NCBI GenBank assembly: GCA_947493215.1
Contig: CANLQE010000001.1
Coordinates: forward strand, 2,295,404 to 2,359,403
DNA: 64,000 nt
Direction: 5' to 3'
Source: an uncultured Sphingomonadaceae bacterium
GTDB taxonomy: Bacteria > Pseudomonadota > Alphaproteobacteria > Sphingomonadales > Sphingomonadaceae
Positions 27,323 to 38,464 of this stretch are shown one piece after another; the stretch's first letter is position 1, and each line of letters starts with the position of its first letter. The translations under genes were made by a program, and so were the position numbers. Under the pieces are notes generated by a model. It worked only from the letters and a program-made list of their open reading frames with translations. It was not told the origin of the DNA and made no database searches.

Positions 27323-28423
27323 ATGGGTTTTAAATGCGGTATCGTTGGCCTGCCCAACGTCGGAAAATCAACGCTGTTTAACGCGCTCACCGAGACGCAG
27401 GCAGCGCAGGCGGCCAATTATCCGTTTTGCACGATTGAACCCAATGTTGGTCAGGTCGCTGTTCCTGACCCGCGGCTCAACCGGATTGCCGAAATTGCTG
27501 GCAGCGCGAAGATTATTGAAACGCAACTGGCCTTTGTTGACATTGCTGGCCTAGTCAAAGGCGCATCTCAGGGCGAAGGTCTGGGGAATCAATTCCTCGG
27601 GAACATTCGCGAGGTTGATGCGATTGTGCATGTTCTGCGCTGCTTTGAAGATGACGATATCCAGCATGTCTCAAATAAAATCGATCCACTTTCTGACGCT
27701 GAAGTGGTCGAAACCGAATTGCTGTTGTCCGATCTGGAAAGCCTGGAAAAACGCGTCCCCGCTTTCGAGAAAAAGGCCACCAGTGGCGATAAGGAAGCCA
27801 AGATCGCTGCTAGCGTGCTCGGTCAGACGTTGGAATTGCTCCGCGAGGGTAAGCCAGCGCGTCTGACCGAACCCAAAGATGATGAAGAACAGCGCATTTT
27901 TGATCAGTCACAGCTAATTACAGCCAAGCCTGTACTATATGTATGCAATGTCGATGAAGGGGATGCCGCAAACGGCAATGCGATGAGCGCCACTGTTTTT
28001 GAAAAAGCAAAGGCCGAAGGCGCCGAAGCCGTGATTGTTTCCGCAGCCATCGAATCCGAACTGGTTGGCATGGAAGCCGACGAGCGCACCGAATATCTGG
28101 CAGAACTAGGTTTGGAAGAATCCGGCCTCGCCCGCGTTATCCGTGCCGGCTACCAATTACTCGACCTGCAAACTTTCTTTACCGCCGGCCCCAAAGAAGC
28201 CCGTGCGTGGACTGTGCATAAAGGGGCCAAAGCTCCGCAAGCCGCCGGCGAAATCCACACCGACTTCGAACGCGGCTTCATTCGCGCAGAAACCATCGCT
28301 TTTGATGATTTTGTCTCGTTGGGTGGTGAGAGCGCAGCACGGGATGCCGGCAAGCTCCGCCAGGAAGGCAAAGACTATGTCGCGCAGGACGGCGATATCA
28401 TGAATTTCAAATTCAATGTCTGA
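27323..28423 (+). CDS. ychF: Ribosome-associated ATPase YchF
   Basis: Obg-family NTPase that prefers ATP, binds ribosomes and participates in the oxidative stress response. 366 residues. P-loop GLPNVGKSTLFNAL, switch region NYPFCTIEPNVG, DIAGLVKGASQGEGLGNQFL, and the C-terminal TGS domain (FFTAGPKEARAWTVHKG). Immediately follows pth, a widespread pairing. Confidence 0.97.
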   Translation: MGFKCGIVGLPNVGKSTLFNALTETQAAQAANYPFCTIEPNVGQVAVPDPRLNRIAEIAGSAKIIETQLAFVDIAGLVKGASQGEGLGNQFLGNIREVDAIVHVLRCFEDDDIQHVSNKIDPLSDAEVVETELLLSDLESLEKRVPAFEKKATSGDKEAKIAASVLGQTLELLREGKPARLTEPKDDEEQRIFDQSQLITAKPVLYVCNVDEGDAANGNAMSATVFEKAKAEGAEAVIVSAAIESELVGMEADERTEYLAELGLEESGLARVIRAGYQLLDLQTFFTAGPKEARAWTVHKGAKAPQAAGEIHTDFERGFIRAETIAFDDFVSLGGESAARDAGKLRQEGKDYVAQDGDIMNFKFNV

Positions 28424-28469
28424 CTTGTCATAAAAGCCCGGTAGACAGATGCCAGTCTAGGGGAAAGTG

Positions 28470-29708
28470 ATGATTCGGAATATATTAAAGGCTGTTATTG
28501 CGTGTGCCTTGCTTGCGGGATGCGCCGCTTCGCAGGCGACATTAGCGCCCGCTACTGCCGAAACGGCGCGCGAAACCCGTGAGCCCGTTACGATATTGAT
28601 ATCCATCGACGGATTCAGCCCTGACTATCTGGAGCGAGGGATTACACCTAATTTGAGCGCGCTAGCTGCATCTGGCATACTTGCCGATATGCGGCCGAGC
28701 TTTCCGACCAAGACTTTTCCCAACCACTGGACGTTAGTCACGGGAAAAACACCCGATAATCATGGTATCGTGGGCAACAGCATGGAAGACATCGCCCGGC
28801 CCGGCGAAAAATTCTCCATGGCAAACAAGGACCCGTTCTGGTGGAATACAGCTGAGCCGATTTGGACAACCGCAGAAAAACAAGGAATTCGCTCCGCGAC
28901 CATGTTCTGGCCGGGATCGGAAGTCGAGTTAGATGGAACACGCCCAAGCGACTGGTGGCCTTTCTCACAAGCCCTGTCCAACGACCGTCGCGTCAATGCG
29001 GTGATCGACTGGATGCGGCGACCTGCGGCTATGAGGCCCAAGCTGGTCACCTTATATTTCGACACGGTGGATACCGCTGGTCATTTTTACGGCCCGGCAC
29101 CGAGTGAAAAGCTCCACGCCGCGATCCGTGCGATCGATCAGAATATCGGTAGCCTGACAGACCAGCTCAACACGCTCGGCCAACCTGTAAACTTGGTTAT
29201 CACCTCCGATCACGGAATGGCAGAAACCTCGCCGGAGCGGGTTATCTATCTCGATAAAATCCTGCCGCGCGATCAATATCGTCTGGTGGTTGATGGTAAT
29301 TATGCAGGCATAGAACCGCTTGCAGATGATATGAGCGCCATCAAGGCCGCCTTCCTCAGGCCGCATGACAATATGGAATGCTGGGATCGGGCAAATATTC
29401 CCGCCCGCCTAAAATATGGCAAAAACTCACGTGTGCCATCCATCATCTGTCTACCGACAACCGGCTGGGTGGTCTATCAGGACAAACCCGAATGGATGAC
29501 CGGGATTGGCGGCGGCCATGGTTATGATCATCTACATCCGGACATGGTCGCGGTTTTTCTGGCTAGCGGTCCTGATATTACAGGCAGCGGCAAGATTGCG
29601 ACGTTCGATAATGTCGATATTTATTCGCTTGTTGCTCATCTGACTGGCGTCAAACCCAATGACAGCGATGGCGATCTTTCACCATTTAAACAGGCGCTGA
29701 AACCTTAA
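28470..29708 (+). CDS. Ectonucleotide pyrophosphatase/phosphodiesterase-family lipoprotein
   Basis: 412-residue exported member of the alkaline phosphatase superfamily, NPP type: two-zinc hydrolysis of nucleotide or phospholipid diesters in the periplasm. Lipobox ALLAGC. Metal ligands and nucleophile: SIDGFSPDYL (Asp), FPTKTFPNHWTLVTG (nucleophilic Thr), DTVDTAGHFYGP, TSDHGMAE and GGGHGYDHLHP. Starts at ATG (28470) after GGGGAAA; the GTG one codon upstream is less likely. No operon partner. Confidence 0.92.
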   Translation: MIRNILKAVIACALLAGCAASQATLAPATAETARETREPVTILISIDGFSPDYLERGITPNLSALAASGILADMRPSFPTKTFPNHWTLVTGKTPDNHGIVGNSMEDIARPGEKFSMANKDPFWWNTAEPIWTTAEKQGIRSATMFWPGSEVELDGTRPSDWWPFSQALSNDRRVNAVIDWMRRPAAMRPKLVTLYFDTVDTAGHFYGPAPSEKLHAAIRAIDQNIGSLTDQLNTLGQPVNLVITSDHGMAETSPERVIYLDKILPRDQYRLVVDGNYAGIEPLADDMSAIKAAFLRPHDNMECWDRANIPARLKYGKNSRVPSIICLPTTGWVVYQDKPEWMTGIGGGHGYDHLHPDMVAVFLASGPDITGSGKIATFDNVDIYSLVAHLTGVKPNDSDGDLSPFKQALKP

Positions 29709-29749
29709 TACCTTGCCATAGAACTATGGTTTCATCTGAAAGACCATCC

Positions 29750-30196
29750 ATGCTCTATTATGAAGATATCCAAATCAATGTGGTCCAAAAATACGGATCC
29801 TATGAAGTTACCCGAGAAGAGGTGATCGACTTCGCGTCCAAATATGATCCGCAAGCTTTTCATCTCGATGAAGAGGCAGCAGCAAAAACCCATTTCGGCC
29901 GCTTGTCTGCCAGTGGTTGGCACAGCGCGGCGATGATGATGCGGATGATGGTGGACCATATGAACGCGAATAAGCAAGCCGGATTGGGCTCACCGGGTGT
30001 TGAAAACCTCCGCTGGATAAAACCCGTCTATCCCGGCGACACGTTGCACTGTGAGCACGTTACGGTCGAAAAGCGCCGATCCGAAAGCCGTCCGGAAATG
30101 GGTATCATGAAAGGCGTAGTGACGGTGTTTAACCAACATGACGAGAAAGTCATGACCATGGAAAGCACGGGGCTCATCCAGGTCCGCGGCGATTAA
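29750..30196 (+). CDS. MaoC-like (R)-hydratase
   Basis: Single-hotdog MaoC-type enoyl hydratase, 148 residues. The hydratase motif is present: Asp in DPQAFHLDEEAA and HFGRLSASGWHSAAM (Asp/His pair with the Gly-x-x-Ser loop), followed by NLRWIKPVYPGDTL. Probably hydrates a trans-2-enoyl-CoA; substrate unknown. ATG at 29750 (MLYYEDIQ) is preferred to the ATG at 29726, which adds eight unrelated residues and has no ribosome-binding site. Confidence 0.88.
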   Translation: MLYYEDIQINVVQKYGSYEVTREEVIDFASKYDPQAFHLDEEAAAKTHFGRLSASGWHSAAMMMRMMVDHMNANKQAGLGSPGVENLRWIKPVYPGDTLHCEHVTVEKRRSESRPEMGIMKGVVTVFNQHDEKVMTMESTGLIQVRGD

Positions 30197-30204
30197 TCAA
30201 ACGG

Positions 30205-30723
30205 CTACGCACCGCATTCATAGGTTCCTTCATACATATTGGAACCGGCTTCATCCTGACCAATTTTGAGCACTGCAGGCCAGGAATACGTGCCTTCCTT
30301 TTCGCTGCTCGGTTCGCCGCCGGGATGCTCAATTGTTACTTCAATCGCTTCACTAGAAAATACACCACCAGCCTCTACCTGCGCCAAACCAACACCATTA
30401 TGGGTTAGCACAACGACCGTATTATTGATCTTGATAGCTCCTTTGCCTGCAATTTTATCGCTATCCGGTGCGGAAGCAGCAAATAGAGGGTCCGTGTTTC
30501 CTTGAGCCACAAAAGCGCATCCCGCGCCCGATTCTATGGCTTTGCTAAACTCGTCATAGGTCATGGGGCTTAACATCGGGCGACTGATACCATCGCCAAT
30601 GCTGCCATCAGGTTCGACAGGCATGGCTTGACTGTCAACGGGAACAACGGGATCATTACTCTCAACCGGAGAACAGCCGACAGCCATTACAATCGCGATC
30701 GTCAGAGCAAAAAACCGCATCAT
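30205..30723 (-). CDS. Hypothetical lipoprotein downstream of mutL
   Basis: 172-residue lipoprotein of unknown function: lipobox VMAVGC then SPVESNDPVV. The mature part contains YDEFSKAIESGAGCAF, which looks like a small secreted-domain motif seen in sphingomonad proteins of unknown function, and a C-terminal YEGTYECGA with a paired Cys. Start codon overlaps the mutL stop (ATGA), so translation is coupled. A role with mutL is not implied. Confidence 0.78.
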   Translation of the reverse strand: MMRFFALTIAIVMAVGCSPVESNDPVVPVDSQAMPVEPDGSIGDGISRPMLSPMTYDEFSKAIESGAGCAFVAQGNTDPLFAASAPDSDKIAGKGAIKINNTVVVLTHNGVGLAQVEAGGVFSSEAIEVTIEHPGGEPSSEKEGTYSWPAVLKIGQDEAGSNMYEGTYECGA

Positions 30724-32531
30724 TTCCTCCCAAAGAGTTTTTCAATATCGCCATGGGCTAATTTCACCCAGGTAGGCCGGCCATGATTGCATTGTCCTGA
30801 ATGCGGGGTCACTTCCATCTCGCGAAGCAAAGCATTCATTTCAGCGACGTTCAGCACGCGCCCTGCCCTGACCGATCCATGGCAGGCCATAGTCGAGGCG
30901 ACATGGTCAATGCGTTCTTTCAAAGACAAGGCCTCGTCATAAGCGCCCAATTCATCAGCCAAATCGGTGATCAGCCCTTTGACGTCACCGGACCCAAGCA
31001 TCGCGGGAGTCGCTCTCACCAGCATCGCCGACGCACCAAAACGCTCAAGCTCCAAACCAAATTCGGACAGTTCAGCAACCCGCGCTTCTAATCGGTCGCA
31101 GGCATTTTCATCCAGTTCGACAACTTCGGCCATGAGCAAGGCTTGCGAAGCGACTGTGCCACCCTCAACGGCTTTGCGCATCCGTTCGAGTACTAAACGT
31201 TCATGGGCTGCGTGTTGGTCAACAATAACCAATCCGTCTTCTGCTTCGGCAACGATATAGGTTTTTGCCACTTGCCCGCGCGCAACGCCCAGTGGATGAA
31301 TCACGGCTTCAGGGACAGGCTGCGCTGCTTCTTCGGCGCGACCCATGAGAGGAGCCAGTTCGTCAACGTCCAGTGCGTTAAAAGCGCCAGCATTATCTTG
31401 CACCGAAGATGGATAGGGTTGGGATTGAAATGTTGCCCTGCCCCCAATTGGACCTTGAGCGGTAAAAATATTCGTTTGCGGATCTGGTGCCTGCGGTTCT
31501 GTCTGCCAATTTGCCAGTGCCGATTCAGCAGGACGCTGCACCGCTCGAAAACCGCCTTCGTCCAAAGCACGCCGTAAACCGCTGACAATCATCCCACGGA
31601 TCATCGCAGGTTCGCGGAAACGAACCTCGGTTTTGGCCGGATGCACGTTCACGTCCACAAGCTCGGGCGGCATGTCAATAAACAGGGCCACAATAGGATG
31701 ACGATCACGAGCCAGCATTTCCGCATAGGCCCCGCGAACGGCTCCAACTAACAGGCGGTCTTTGACAGGCCGTCCGTTGACGAACAGAAATTGATGATCG
31801 GCCACACCGCGGTTATAAGTGGGCAGACCAGCGACGCCAGAAAGCCGAACATCTTCGCGCACCAAATCCACAGCAACACTATTGACGCGCAATTCCTTGT
31901 TGGTCAGAGCCGCCACCCGGTCAGGACCGCTTTCCCCGCCCTGCACGGCAATCGCCTTGCGATTTTCATGCGTGAGCGTGAAGCCAATATCAGGTCGCGC
32001 CATGGCAAGCCGGCGGACGATATCGACACAAGCCGCATATTCGCTGCGCGGTGTGCGCAGAAATTTGCGCCTTGCCGGGACTTTGGCGAACAGTTGCTCA
32101 ACCCGAACTTTGGTGCCGGGCGGAATCGCAGCGGGACCATCGTTTTCCACTTCGCCATGATTAACGATTCGCGTCCAGCCATCTTCGCCCGCGACGCGGC
32201 TTTCAATGGATAGCCGGGCCACGCTCGCAATCGACGGCAGTGCTTCACCTCGAAAGCCCAGAGTCGAGACCATTTCAATTGCTTCATTCGGCAGCTTCGA
32301 CGTGGCATGCCTCTCCAGAGCCAAAGCGATGTCATCGCGGATCATGCCGCAACCATTATCAGCCACTTCAATCAGATCGAGGCCGCCTTGTTCCAAACGG
32401 ATATTAATCTGGCTCGATCCAGCATCAATCGCATTTTCGACTAGCTCTTTTAGCGCACTGGCCGGACGCTCGACCACTTCACCGGCGGCGATCCGATTGA
32501 TCAGGCTATTTGGGAGTCTTCTTATTGACAT
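30720..32531 (-). CDS. mutL: DNA mismatch repair protein MutL
   Basis: Matchmaker ATPase linking MutS to downstream repair enzymes. 603 residues. GHKL ATPase motifs at the N terminus: ELVENAIDAGSS, DNGCGM and STLGFRGEALPSIASV; the linker is proline-rich around residues 320-400; the dimerisation domain contains VIVDQHAAHERLV and CHGSVRAGR. The endonuclease DQHAxxER-E and late zinc motifs look intact, as expected for a MutH-less bacterium (CNHGRPTW is the terminal one). ATG 32531 has AGGAA upstream; an upstream start adds nine residues of no known value. Confidence 0.96.
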   Translation of the reverse strand: MSIRRLPNSLINRIAAGEVVERPASALKELVENAIDAGSSQINIRLEQGGLDLIEVADNGCGMIRDDIALALERHATSKLPNEAIEMVSTLGFRGEALPSIASVARLSIESRVAGEDGWTRIVNHGEVENDGPAAIPPGTKVRVEQLFAKVPARRKFLRTPRSEYAACVDIVRRLAMARPDIGFTLTHENRKAIAVQGGESGPDRVAALTNKELRVNSVAVDLVREDVRLSGVAGLPTYNRGVADHQFLFVNGRPVKDRLLVGAVRGAYAEMLARDRHPIVALFIDMPPELVDVNVHPAKTEVRFREPAMIRGMIVSGLRRALDEGGFRAVQRPAESALANWQTEPQAPDPQTNIFTAQGPIGGRATFQSQPYPSSVQDNAGAFNALDVDELAPLMGRAEEAAQPVPEAVIHPLGVARGQVAKTYIVAEAEDGLVIVDQHAAHERLVLERMRKAVEGGTVASQALLMAEVVELDENACDRLEARVAELSEFGLELERFGASAMLVRATPAMLGSGDVKGLITDLADELGAYDEALSLKERIDHVASTMACHGSVRAGRVLNVAEMNALLREMEVTPHSGQCNHGRPTWVKLAHGDIEKLFGRK

Positions 32532-32688
32532 ATCAGCATTCCTAGCCCAAGCGATCATGCCAAGCGACCCCTGATTGTGACTTAGTTTTTCGGGGTGTTT
32601 TGCTGGACGATCCGAATGGTTAACTTCATCCCCCGTTCAGCGAAACTGTCGCTATAGTTTTAGGGATCGGCTTGCGCCGTAAATATAA

Positions 32689-33747
<1,059 letters not shown>

Positions 33748-33791
33748 TGGAACATAAAACTGGAATGAAAAAAGCGGAAGGATAAGCAGGA

Positions 33792-34700
33792 ATGGCGCCG
33801 CCAAAGAACCGGCGCCCAGGATTTTCCAAGCGGGCGCAATATAGCATATTCGCCAGCTATTTACTGGGCATATTGGGAGCAGTCGTCGGGCTCCTCCTGC
33901 TGCTTATTTCAATTTTTGATCCCCACGGATTTTCCGTTCTGCGCACCATCGGCGCCGAGGCAACTGCTCCAGTCAGCAAAACACTTTCCGAGGTAAGCGG
34001 TGCAACCGGCAATGCCGGACAAAATATCTCTGCCTATTTTAACGCGGCATCCAAAAATGCGGAAATGAAACGCGAACTTGAGAAAAGTCGCATCGAAATA
34101 TTGGAAGCCCGCGCACTTAAACAGGAGAACGAGCGGCTAAAGCGGTTGCTCGACCTCGATAAGGAAGTGCCAGATGCCATAGGCATGGCGCGGTTAATTA
34201 GCTCCACGTCCTCTAGCTCCCGGCGCATGGCGACCTTGGGATTAGGAACGACGGACGGCATCTTGATCGGTCAACCGGTTCGGGCACCAGAAGGCCTGGT
34301 CGGTCGCGTTTTGGAAGCTGGCCCGACAACCGCTCGAATATTACTGGTTTCCGATGGTCAGAATGTGACGCCCGTCAAGCGCGCCAGTGATGAACTGCCC
34401 GCATTTGCGACGGGGCGCGGTGATGGCACTGTGGAGATCCGCCCCATCAATCTGGGTACGAACCCCTTCAAGGGTGGTGATTTGCTAATCACATCGGGCA
34501 GCGGCGGGCTTTACGGCCCGGGTATTCCGGTGGCCGTTGTCATCCGCAAAACCGAAACCGGCGCAATCGCCCGGATTTTAGCCAATTCGGCAAGAGTCAG
34601 CCATGTCATCGTCCAACCAATGTTTCAGGCCGAGACCGTGGCCGCTATCAAACAAGAAAAAATTGATGAAGCGGAAACCGAAACGCAAGGCGGCGAATAA
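33792..34700 (+). CDS. mreC: Rod-shape-determining protein MreC
   Basis: Periplasmic scaffold of the elongasome, 302 residues. One N-terminal membrane segment (~residues 20-42, LLGILGAVVGLLLLLISIF), a coiled coil (~90-120, EMKRELEKSRIEILEARALK), then two beta-barrel domains (GLVGRVLEAGPTTARILLV; DLLITSGSGGLYGPGIPVAV). Overlaps mreD by one base, so the two are coupled. Confidence 0.96.
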   Translation: MAPPKNRRPGFSKRAQYSIFASYLLGILGAVVGLLLLLISIFDPHGFSVLRTIGAEATAPVSKTLSEVSGATGNAGQNISAYFNAASKNAEMKRELEKSRIEILEARALKQENERLKRLLDLDKEVPDAIGMARLISSTSSSSRRMATLGLGTTDGILIGQPVRAPEGLVGRVLEAGPTTARILLVSDGQNVTPVKRASDELPAFATGRGDGTVEIRPINLGTNPFKGGDLLITSGSGGLYGPGIPVAVVIRKTETGAIARILANSARVSHVIVQPMFQAETVAAIKQEKIDEAETETQGGE

Positions 34701-35215
34701 TGGCGAAACCTTATCGTTCCCGTATCAACCGGCAACCTTCCCAATTTCGTATCAAGTTTATTCCCTCCATCACCGTCATATTGGGCTCCATGATCACGGC
34801 GTTGCCGTTGATAACAGATTATCCCATCCTACCGCCAATGGGCCTTTTGGTATTATTGTCATGGAGGCTCATCCGTCCCGGCTACTGGCCTGTGTGGGCA
34901 GGCTTTCCTTTGGGTATGGTAGATGACATGTTCAGCGGACAACCTTTTGGTAGCGCTGCATTTTTATGGTCGCTCATATTCATTGCGCTAGAAACCCTCG
35001 ACCGCCGCGGCGTCGGCCGGGATTATTGGCAAGACTGGCTTATAGCCTCCCTTTCCATCATTTTTGTGCTAATATGCGGTATGCTGATCATCGACTTTCA
35101 AAGCAATTTGCTCCGGCTCGAAATATTAGTGCCGCAAATCTTGCTCTCTATCTTGTTATATCCCTTCGTCACCCGCTTCGTCGGCGCGATTGATAATTGG
35201 CGGGTCGCGGTATGA
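34700..35215 (+). CDS. mreD: Rod-shape-determining protein MreD
   Basis: Integral inner-membrane component of the elongasome, 171 residues with about five hydrophobic segments (ITVILGSMITALPLITDY, LLVLLSWRLIRPGYWPV, AAFLWSLIFIALETLD, LIASLSIIFVLICGMLII, ILLSILLYPFVTRFVG). MreD-type signature GFPLGMVDDMFSGQPFGS. Stop overlaps the next gene start (ATGA). Confidence 0.94.
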   Translation: MAKPYRSRINRQPSQFRIKFIPSITVILGSMITALPLITDYPILPPMGLLVLLSWRLIRPGYWPVWAGFPLGMVDDMFSGQPFGSAAFLWSLIFIALETLDRRGVGRDYWQDWLIASLSIIFVLICGMLIIDFQSNLLRLEILVPQILLSILLYPFVTRFVGAIDNWRVAV

Positions 35216-37188
35216 GCATCACCGGCGGTAAAACGATCAGCGGTGCCGTTCAGGCCCTGACCTTTTCCCGGCGTGCAACAATCATTGGCGGGCTGCAGGC
35301 CAGCATTGGCGTGCTGCTGGCCGGACGCATGGCCTATATTTCGGTAGCGGAAAACGAACGCTATCAGCTTTTGTCCGAAAGCAATCGGGTCAACCTAACA
35401 CTCGTCCCCCCAAGGCGCGGATGGCTCATTGACCGCAATGGCAAACCGATTGCCAACAACAAGACCGATTTCCGGGTCGATTTGATACCAGACCGGATCC
35501 GCGACAAGGGAAAAACCGTCGCGACATTGGCTCAGCTGTTATCGCTGGAGCCGGAAGAAATTGAGCGGATAAACAAAGAACTGCAACAAGCGAGCAGCTT
35601 TCAACCCGTGCAAGTCGCCACCGGGCTGGATTGGGAGAGTTTTGCCGCGGTTAGCGTGCGTTTGCCCGATTTGCCGGGCGTGTCGCCGCGCCAAGGCTTT
35701 TCCCGCTTCTATCCGACCGGCGCAGCTGTTGGCCATCTGGTGGGCTATGTCGGCATCGCCTCTGCTGAGGACTTTAAGGCAAACCCCGACCCGATATTGG
35801 TCACACCGGGATATAAAATCGGTAAAGATGGTCTTGAAAAGACGTTTGAGGACCGCCTGCAAGGGAAACCCGGTGCCAAGCGAGTAGAAGTGACCGCACG
35901 CGGTAAAATTGTGCGAGAACTTGATAGTCGGCCTGACATTCCCGGTAAGGCGCTGCAATTGACGCTCGATATCGACCTGCAGGAATATGCGGCGCGCCGT
36001 CTCGGGCCGGAATCCGGCTCGGTAGTGGTGATGGACTGCAAAACCGGCGATATATTGGCGATGACGTCCATGCCATCCTTTGATCCAAACAGCTTCTCGG
36101 ACGGTATCGGACAGACCGAATACGGGATGTTGCGGGATGATGATCATGTGCCCTTGCGCGACAAATCCCTAAAAGGTCTGTTCCCACCAGGCTCAACTAT
36201 CAAACCCATGGTGGGGCTGGCTTTTCTGGAGGCGGGCCTCAGCCCAGACGACTCCGTCAACTGCAATGGCGGCCTTCGCGTCGGTAATCGCCGCTTCCGT
36301 TGTTGGAACCGGCGCGGTCATGGCCGGGTCGATATGGCCAAAGGCATCTACCAAAGCTGTGATGTCTATTTTTATCATTTCGCGCAGAAAATCGGGATGA
36401 ACCCTATCGCTCTCATGGCCAATCGATTGGGCTTGGGGCAGGAATTCCCGCTACCGGTCACCAATCAATTTTATGGTACGGTTCCAGACCCGCAATGGAA
36501 AATGAAGAAATTCGACCGCGCGTGGCAGGCTTTTGATACGGTCAATGCCACCATCGGCCAAGGATATATGCTTACCAACCCCCTACAATTGGCGGTGATG
36601 TCGGCACGCATTGCGACTGGCAAAAAACTGATGCCAAATCTGTTGCTAAACGAAAAGCGCAAGCCAGCAGAGACGCTTAACATCGACCCGGAACATATGG
36701 CCTACATTCATGAGGCCATGAGTCAGGTCGTCAATGGCGCAGGAACCGCCAGACGGGCGCGACTGCCACTAGATGACGTTAAACTGGCTGGTAAAACCGG
36801 CACCGCGCAAGTCGTCAATCTCGACTTTGGCCGCGGCGGCAAGGACGTTGCGTGGAAATTTCGGGACCATGGTTTGTTTGTTAGCTTCGCGCCAGTGGAC
36901 AATCCGCGCTATGCTGCGGCCGTGGTGATTGAACATGGCGGCGGATCAGGCGCCGCTTATCCAGTGGCTCGAGATGTTATGACTTTTCTTTATGACAAAG
37001 AAAAAGCAATGAACATCCTGAGCGATCTCGAAAAAAGCTGGGGCGGCACCATTGCCGAACGGATGGACAAACAGATGACCGCCTATCGCGCCAAGGTCGC
37101 CATTGAGAAAGCCATTGCCGAAGGGCGGATCACGCCAGAAGGAGCAGTCGCCACCGGCGAGGCACCGAATGCTGAAATGGGCCAGTAG
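35212..37188 (+). CDS. mrdA: Penicillin-binding protein 2 (elongation transpeptidase)
   Basis: Class B PBP that crosslinks peptidoglycan during cell elongation. 658 residues. N-terminal membrane anchor (residues ~20-40), pedestal dimerisation domain with PRRGWLIDRNGKPIANN, and transpeptidase motifs: SxxK at Ser328 (PGSTIKPM), SCD (QSCDVYFYH) and KTGTAQ. Family-typical YGTVPD and GYVGIASAED are present. ATG at 35212 overlaps the mreD stop; an upstream TTG is not needed. Confidence 0.97.
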   Translation: MSITGGKTISGAVQALTFSRRATIIGGLQASIGVLLAGRMAYISVAENERYQLLSESNRVNLTLVPPRRGWLIDRNGKPIANNKTDFRVDLIPDRIRDKGKTVATLAQLLSLEPEEIERINKELQQASSFQPVQVATGLDWESFAAVSVRLPDLPGVSPRQGFSRFYPTGAAVGHLVGYVGIASAEDFKANPDPILVTPGYKIGKDGLEKTFEDRLQGKPGAKRVEVTARGKIVRELDSRPDIPGKALQLTLDIDLQEYAARRLGPESGSVVVMDCKTGDILAMTSMPSFDPNSFSDGIGQTEYGMLRDDDHVPLRDKSLKGLFPPGSTIKPMVGLAFLEAGLSPDDSVNCNGGLRVGNRRFRCWNRRGHGRVDMAKGIYQSCDVYFYHFAQKIGMNPIALMANRLGLGQEFPLPVTNQFYGTVPDPQWKMKKFDRAWQAFDTVNATIGQGYMLTNPLQLAVMSARIATGKKLMPNLLLNEKRKPAETLNIDPEHMAYIHEAMSQVVNGAGTARRARLPLDDVKLAGKTGTAQVVNLDFGRGGKDVAWKFRDHGLFVSFAPVDNPRYAAAVVIEHGGGSGAAYPVARDVMTFLYDKEKAMNILSDLEKSWGGTIAERMDKQMTAYRAKVAIEKAIAEGRITPEGAVATGEAPNAEMGQ

Positions 37189-37207
37189 GAAAATGGGGCA
37201 TTAAGCG

Positions 37208-38320
37208 TTGAACGATTTCATTCCCGCACCCATTGCACAGCTGCCGTGGAAAACGATCCTGCTGCTGCTGGTTATGGCGAGTTTTGGATTTGTCGTCCTC
37301 TATTCCGCTGCCGGCGGAAGCCTGACGCCTTGGGCTGGCCTGCATATGATCCGCTTTCTTGTCTTTTTGAGTATGGCCATCGTCTTTTCCCGACTGAAAG
37401 AGAATTTCTGGAAAGCGATTGCCTTTCCTGTCTACATCGTCGTGGTCATCATGTTGCTCGGCGTTGAGCTTATCGGTGCAGTGGGCGGTGGCAGTCAGCG
37501 ATGGCTCAATCTCGGATTCATCCGGATTCAGCCATCGGAACTTATGAAACCGGCCATCATCCTTGCGGTGGCGCGTTTCTATGACCTTTTGCCCGCAGGC
37601 CAGATCAGAACATGGGGCGCGATTTGGCCGTTGTTGATGCTGATCGCATTTCCCTGTGCACTCATTTTGCTGCAACCCGATCTCGGTACAACTATCACAG
37701 TGGTCGCTGGCGCGATGACCGTAGCATTTCTAGCCGGCCTTCCCATGCGCCTATTTATTGGAGGAGCGGCAGCCGTGGCGGTGATCGCACCTATCGCCTT
37801 TTTCTTTGGACTCGAAGAATATCAGCAACGCCGCGTCACCACTTTCCTCAATCCGGAAAATGATCCACTTGGCGCAGGCTATCATATCAGCCAATCCAAA
37901 ATCGCCATTGGCTCTGGCGGAATATTTGGCAAGGGCTTCTTGAACGGAACACAAAGCCATCTCGACTATCTACCCGAAGGCCATACCGATTTTGTGTTCG
38001 CCACCATGGCCGAGGAATGGGGCCTGATGGGCGGCGTTGCGGTTTTGGCCGGTTTCTTCCTGCTGTTCCGTTGGGGCCTAGGCGTCTCAATGAGAGCCAA
38101 GACCCGCTTTTCGCAACTCGCCGCCGCTGGCCTGTCCACGACGATATTCTTCTATGTCGCGATCAATTTAATGATGGTCATGGGTCTGGCGCCGGTGGTC
38201 GGCATTCCGCTTCCCTTTTTGAGCCACGGTGGATCATCCATGATGACCATCATGATCTGTATAGGCATTTTAATGGCGATAGATCGACATCCGGGCCGCC
38301 GCTCCGGAACTTTCGGCTAA
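37208..38320 (+). CDS. rodA: Peptidoglycan glycosyltransferase RodA
   Basis: SEDS-family lipid II polymerase partner of PBP2, inner membrane, 370 residues with about ten membrane segments. Conserved: GGGSQRWLNLGFIRIQPSE (catalytic Asp region of SEDS is in the loop near GFLNGTQSHLDYLPEGHTD), and the terminal GIPLPFLSHGGSSMM. TTG start with GGGGCA upstream. Last gene of the mre operon; tRNA-Lys follows 68 bases later. Confidence 0.96.
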   Translation: MNDFIPAPIAQLPWKTILLLLVMASFGFVVLYSAAGGSLTPWAGLHMIRFLVFLSMAIVFSRLKENFWKAIAFPVYIVVVIMLLGVELIGAVGGGSQRWLNLGFIRIQPSELMKPAIILAVARFYDLLPAGQIRTWGAIWPLLMLIAFPCALILLQPDLGTTITVVAGAMTVAFLAGLPMRLFIGGAAAVAVIAPIAFFFGLEEYQQRRVTTFLNPENDPLGAGYHISQSKIAIGSGGIFGKGFLNGTQSHLDYLPEGHTDFVFATMAEEWGLMGGVAVLAGFFLLFRWGLGVSMRAKTRFSQLAAAGLSTTIFFYVAINLMMVMGLAPVVGIPLPFLSHGGSSMMTIMICIGILMAIDRHPGRRSGTFG

Positions 38321-38388
38321 AGTTAAGATAGCCCATCAGACGGTTGCCGATCGAACGGATCGACCTATATGTATGAAGTAGAAAATAC

Positions 38389-38464
<76 letters not shown>
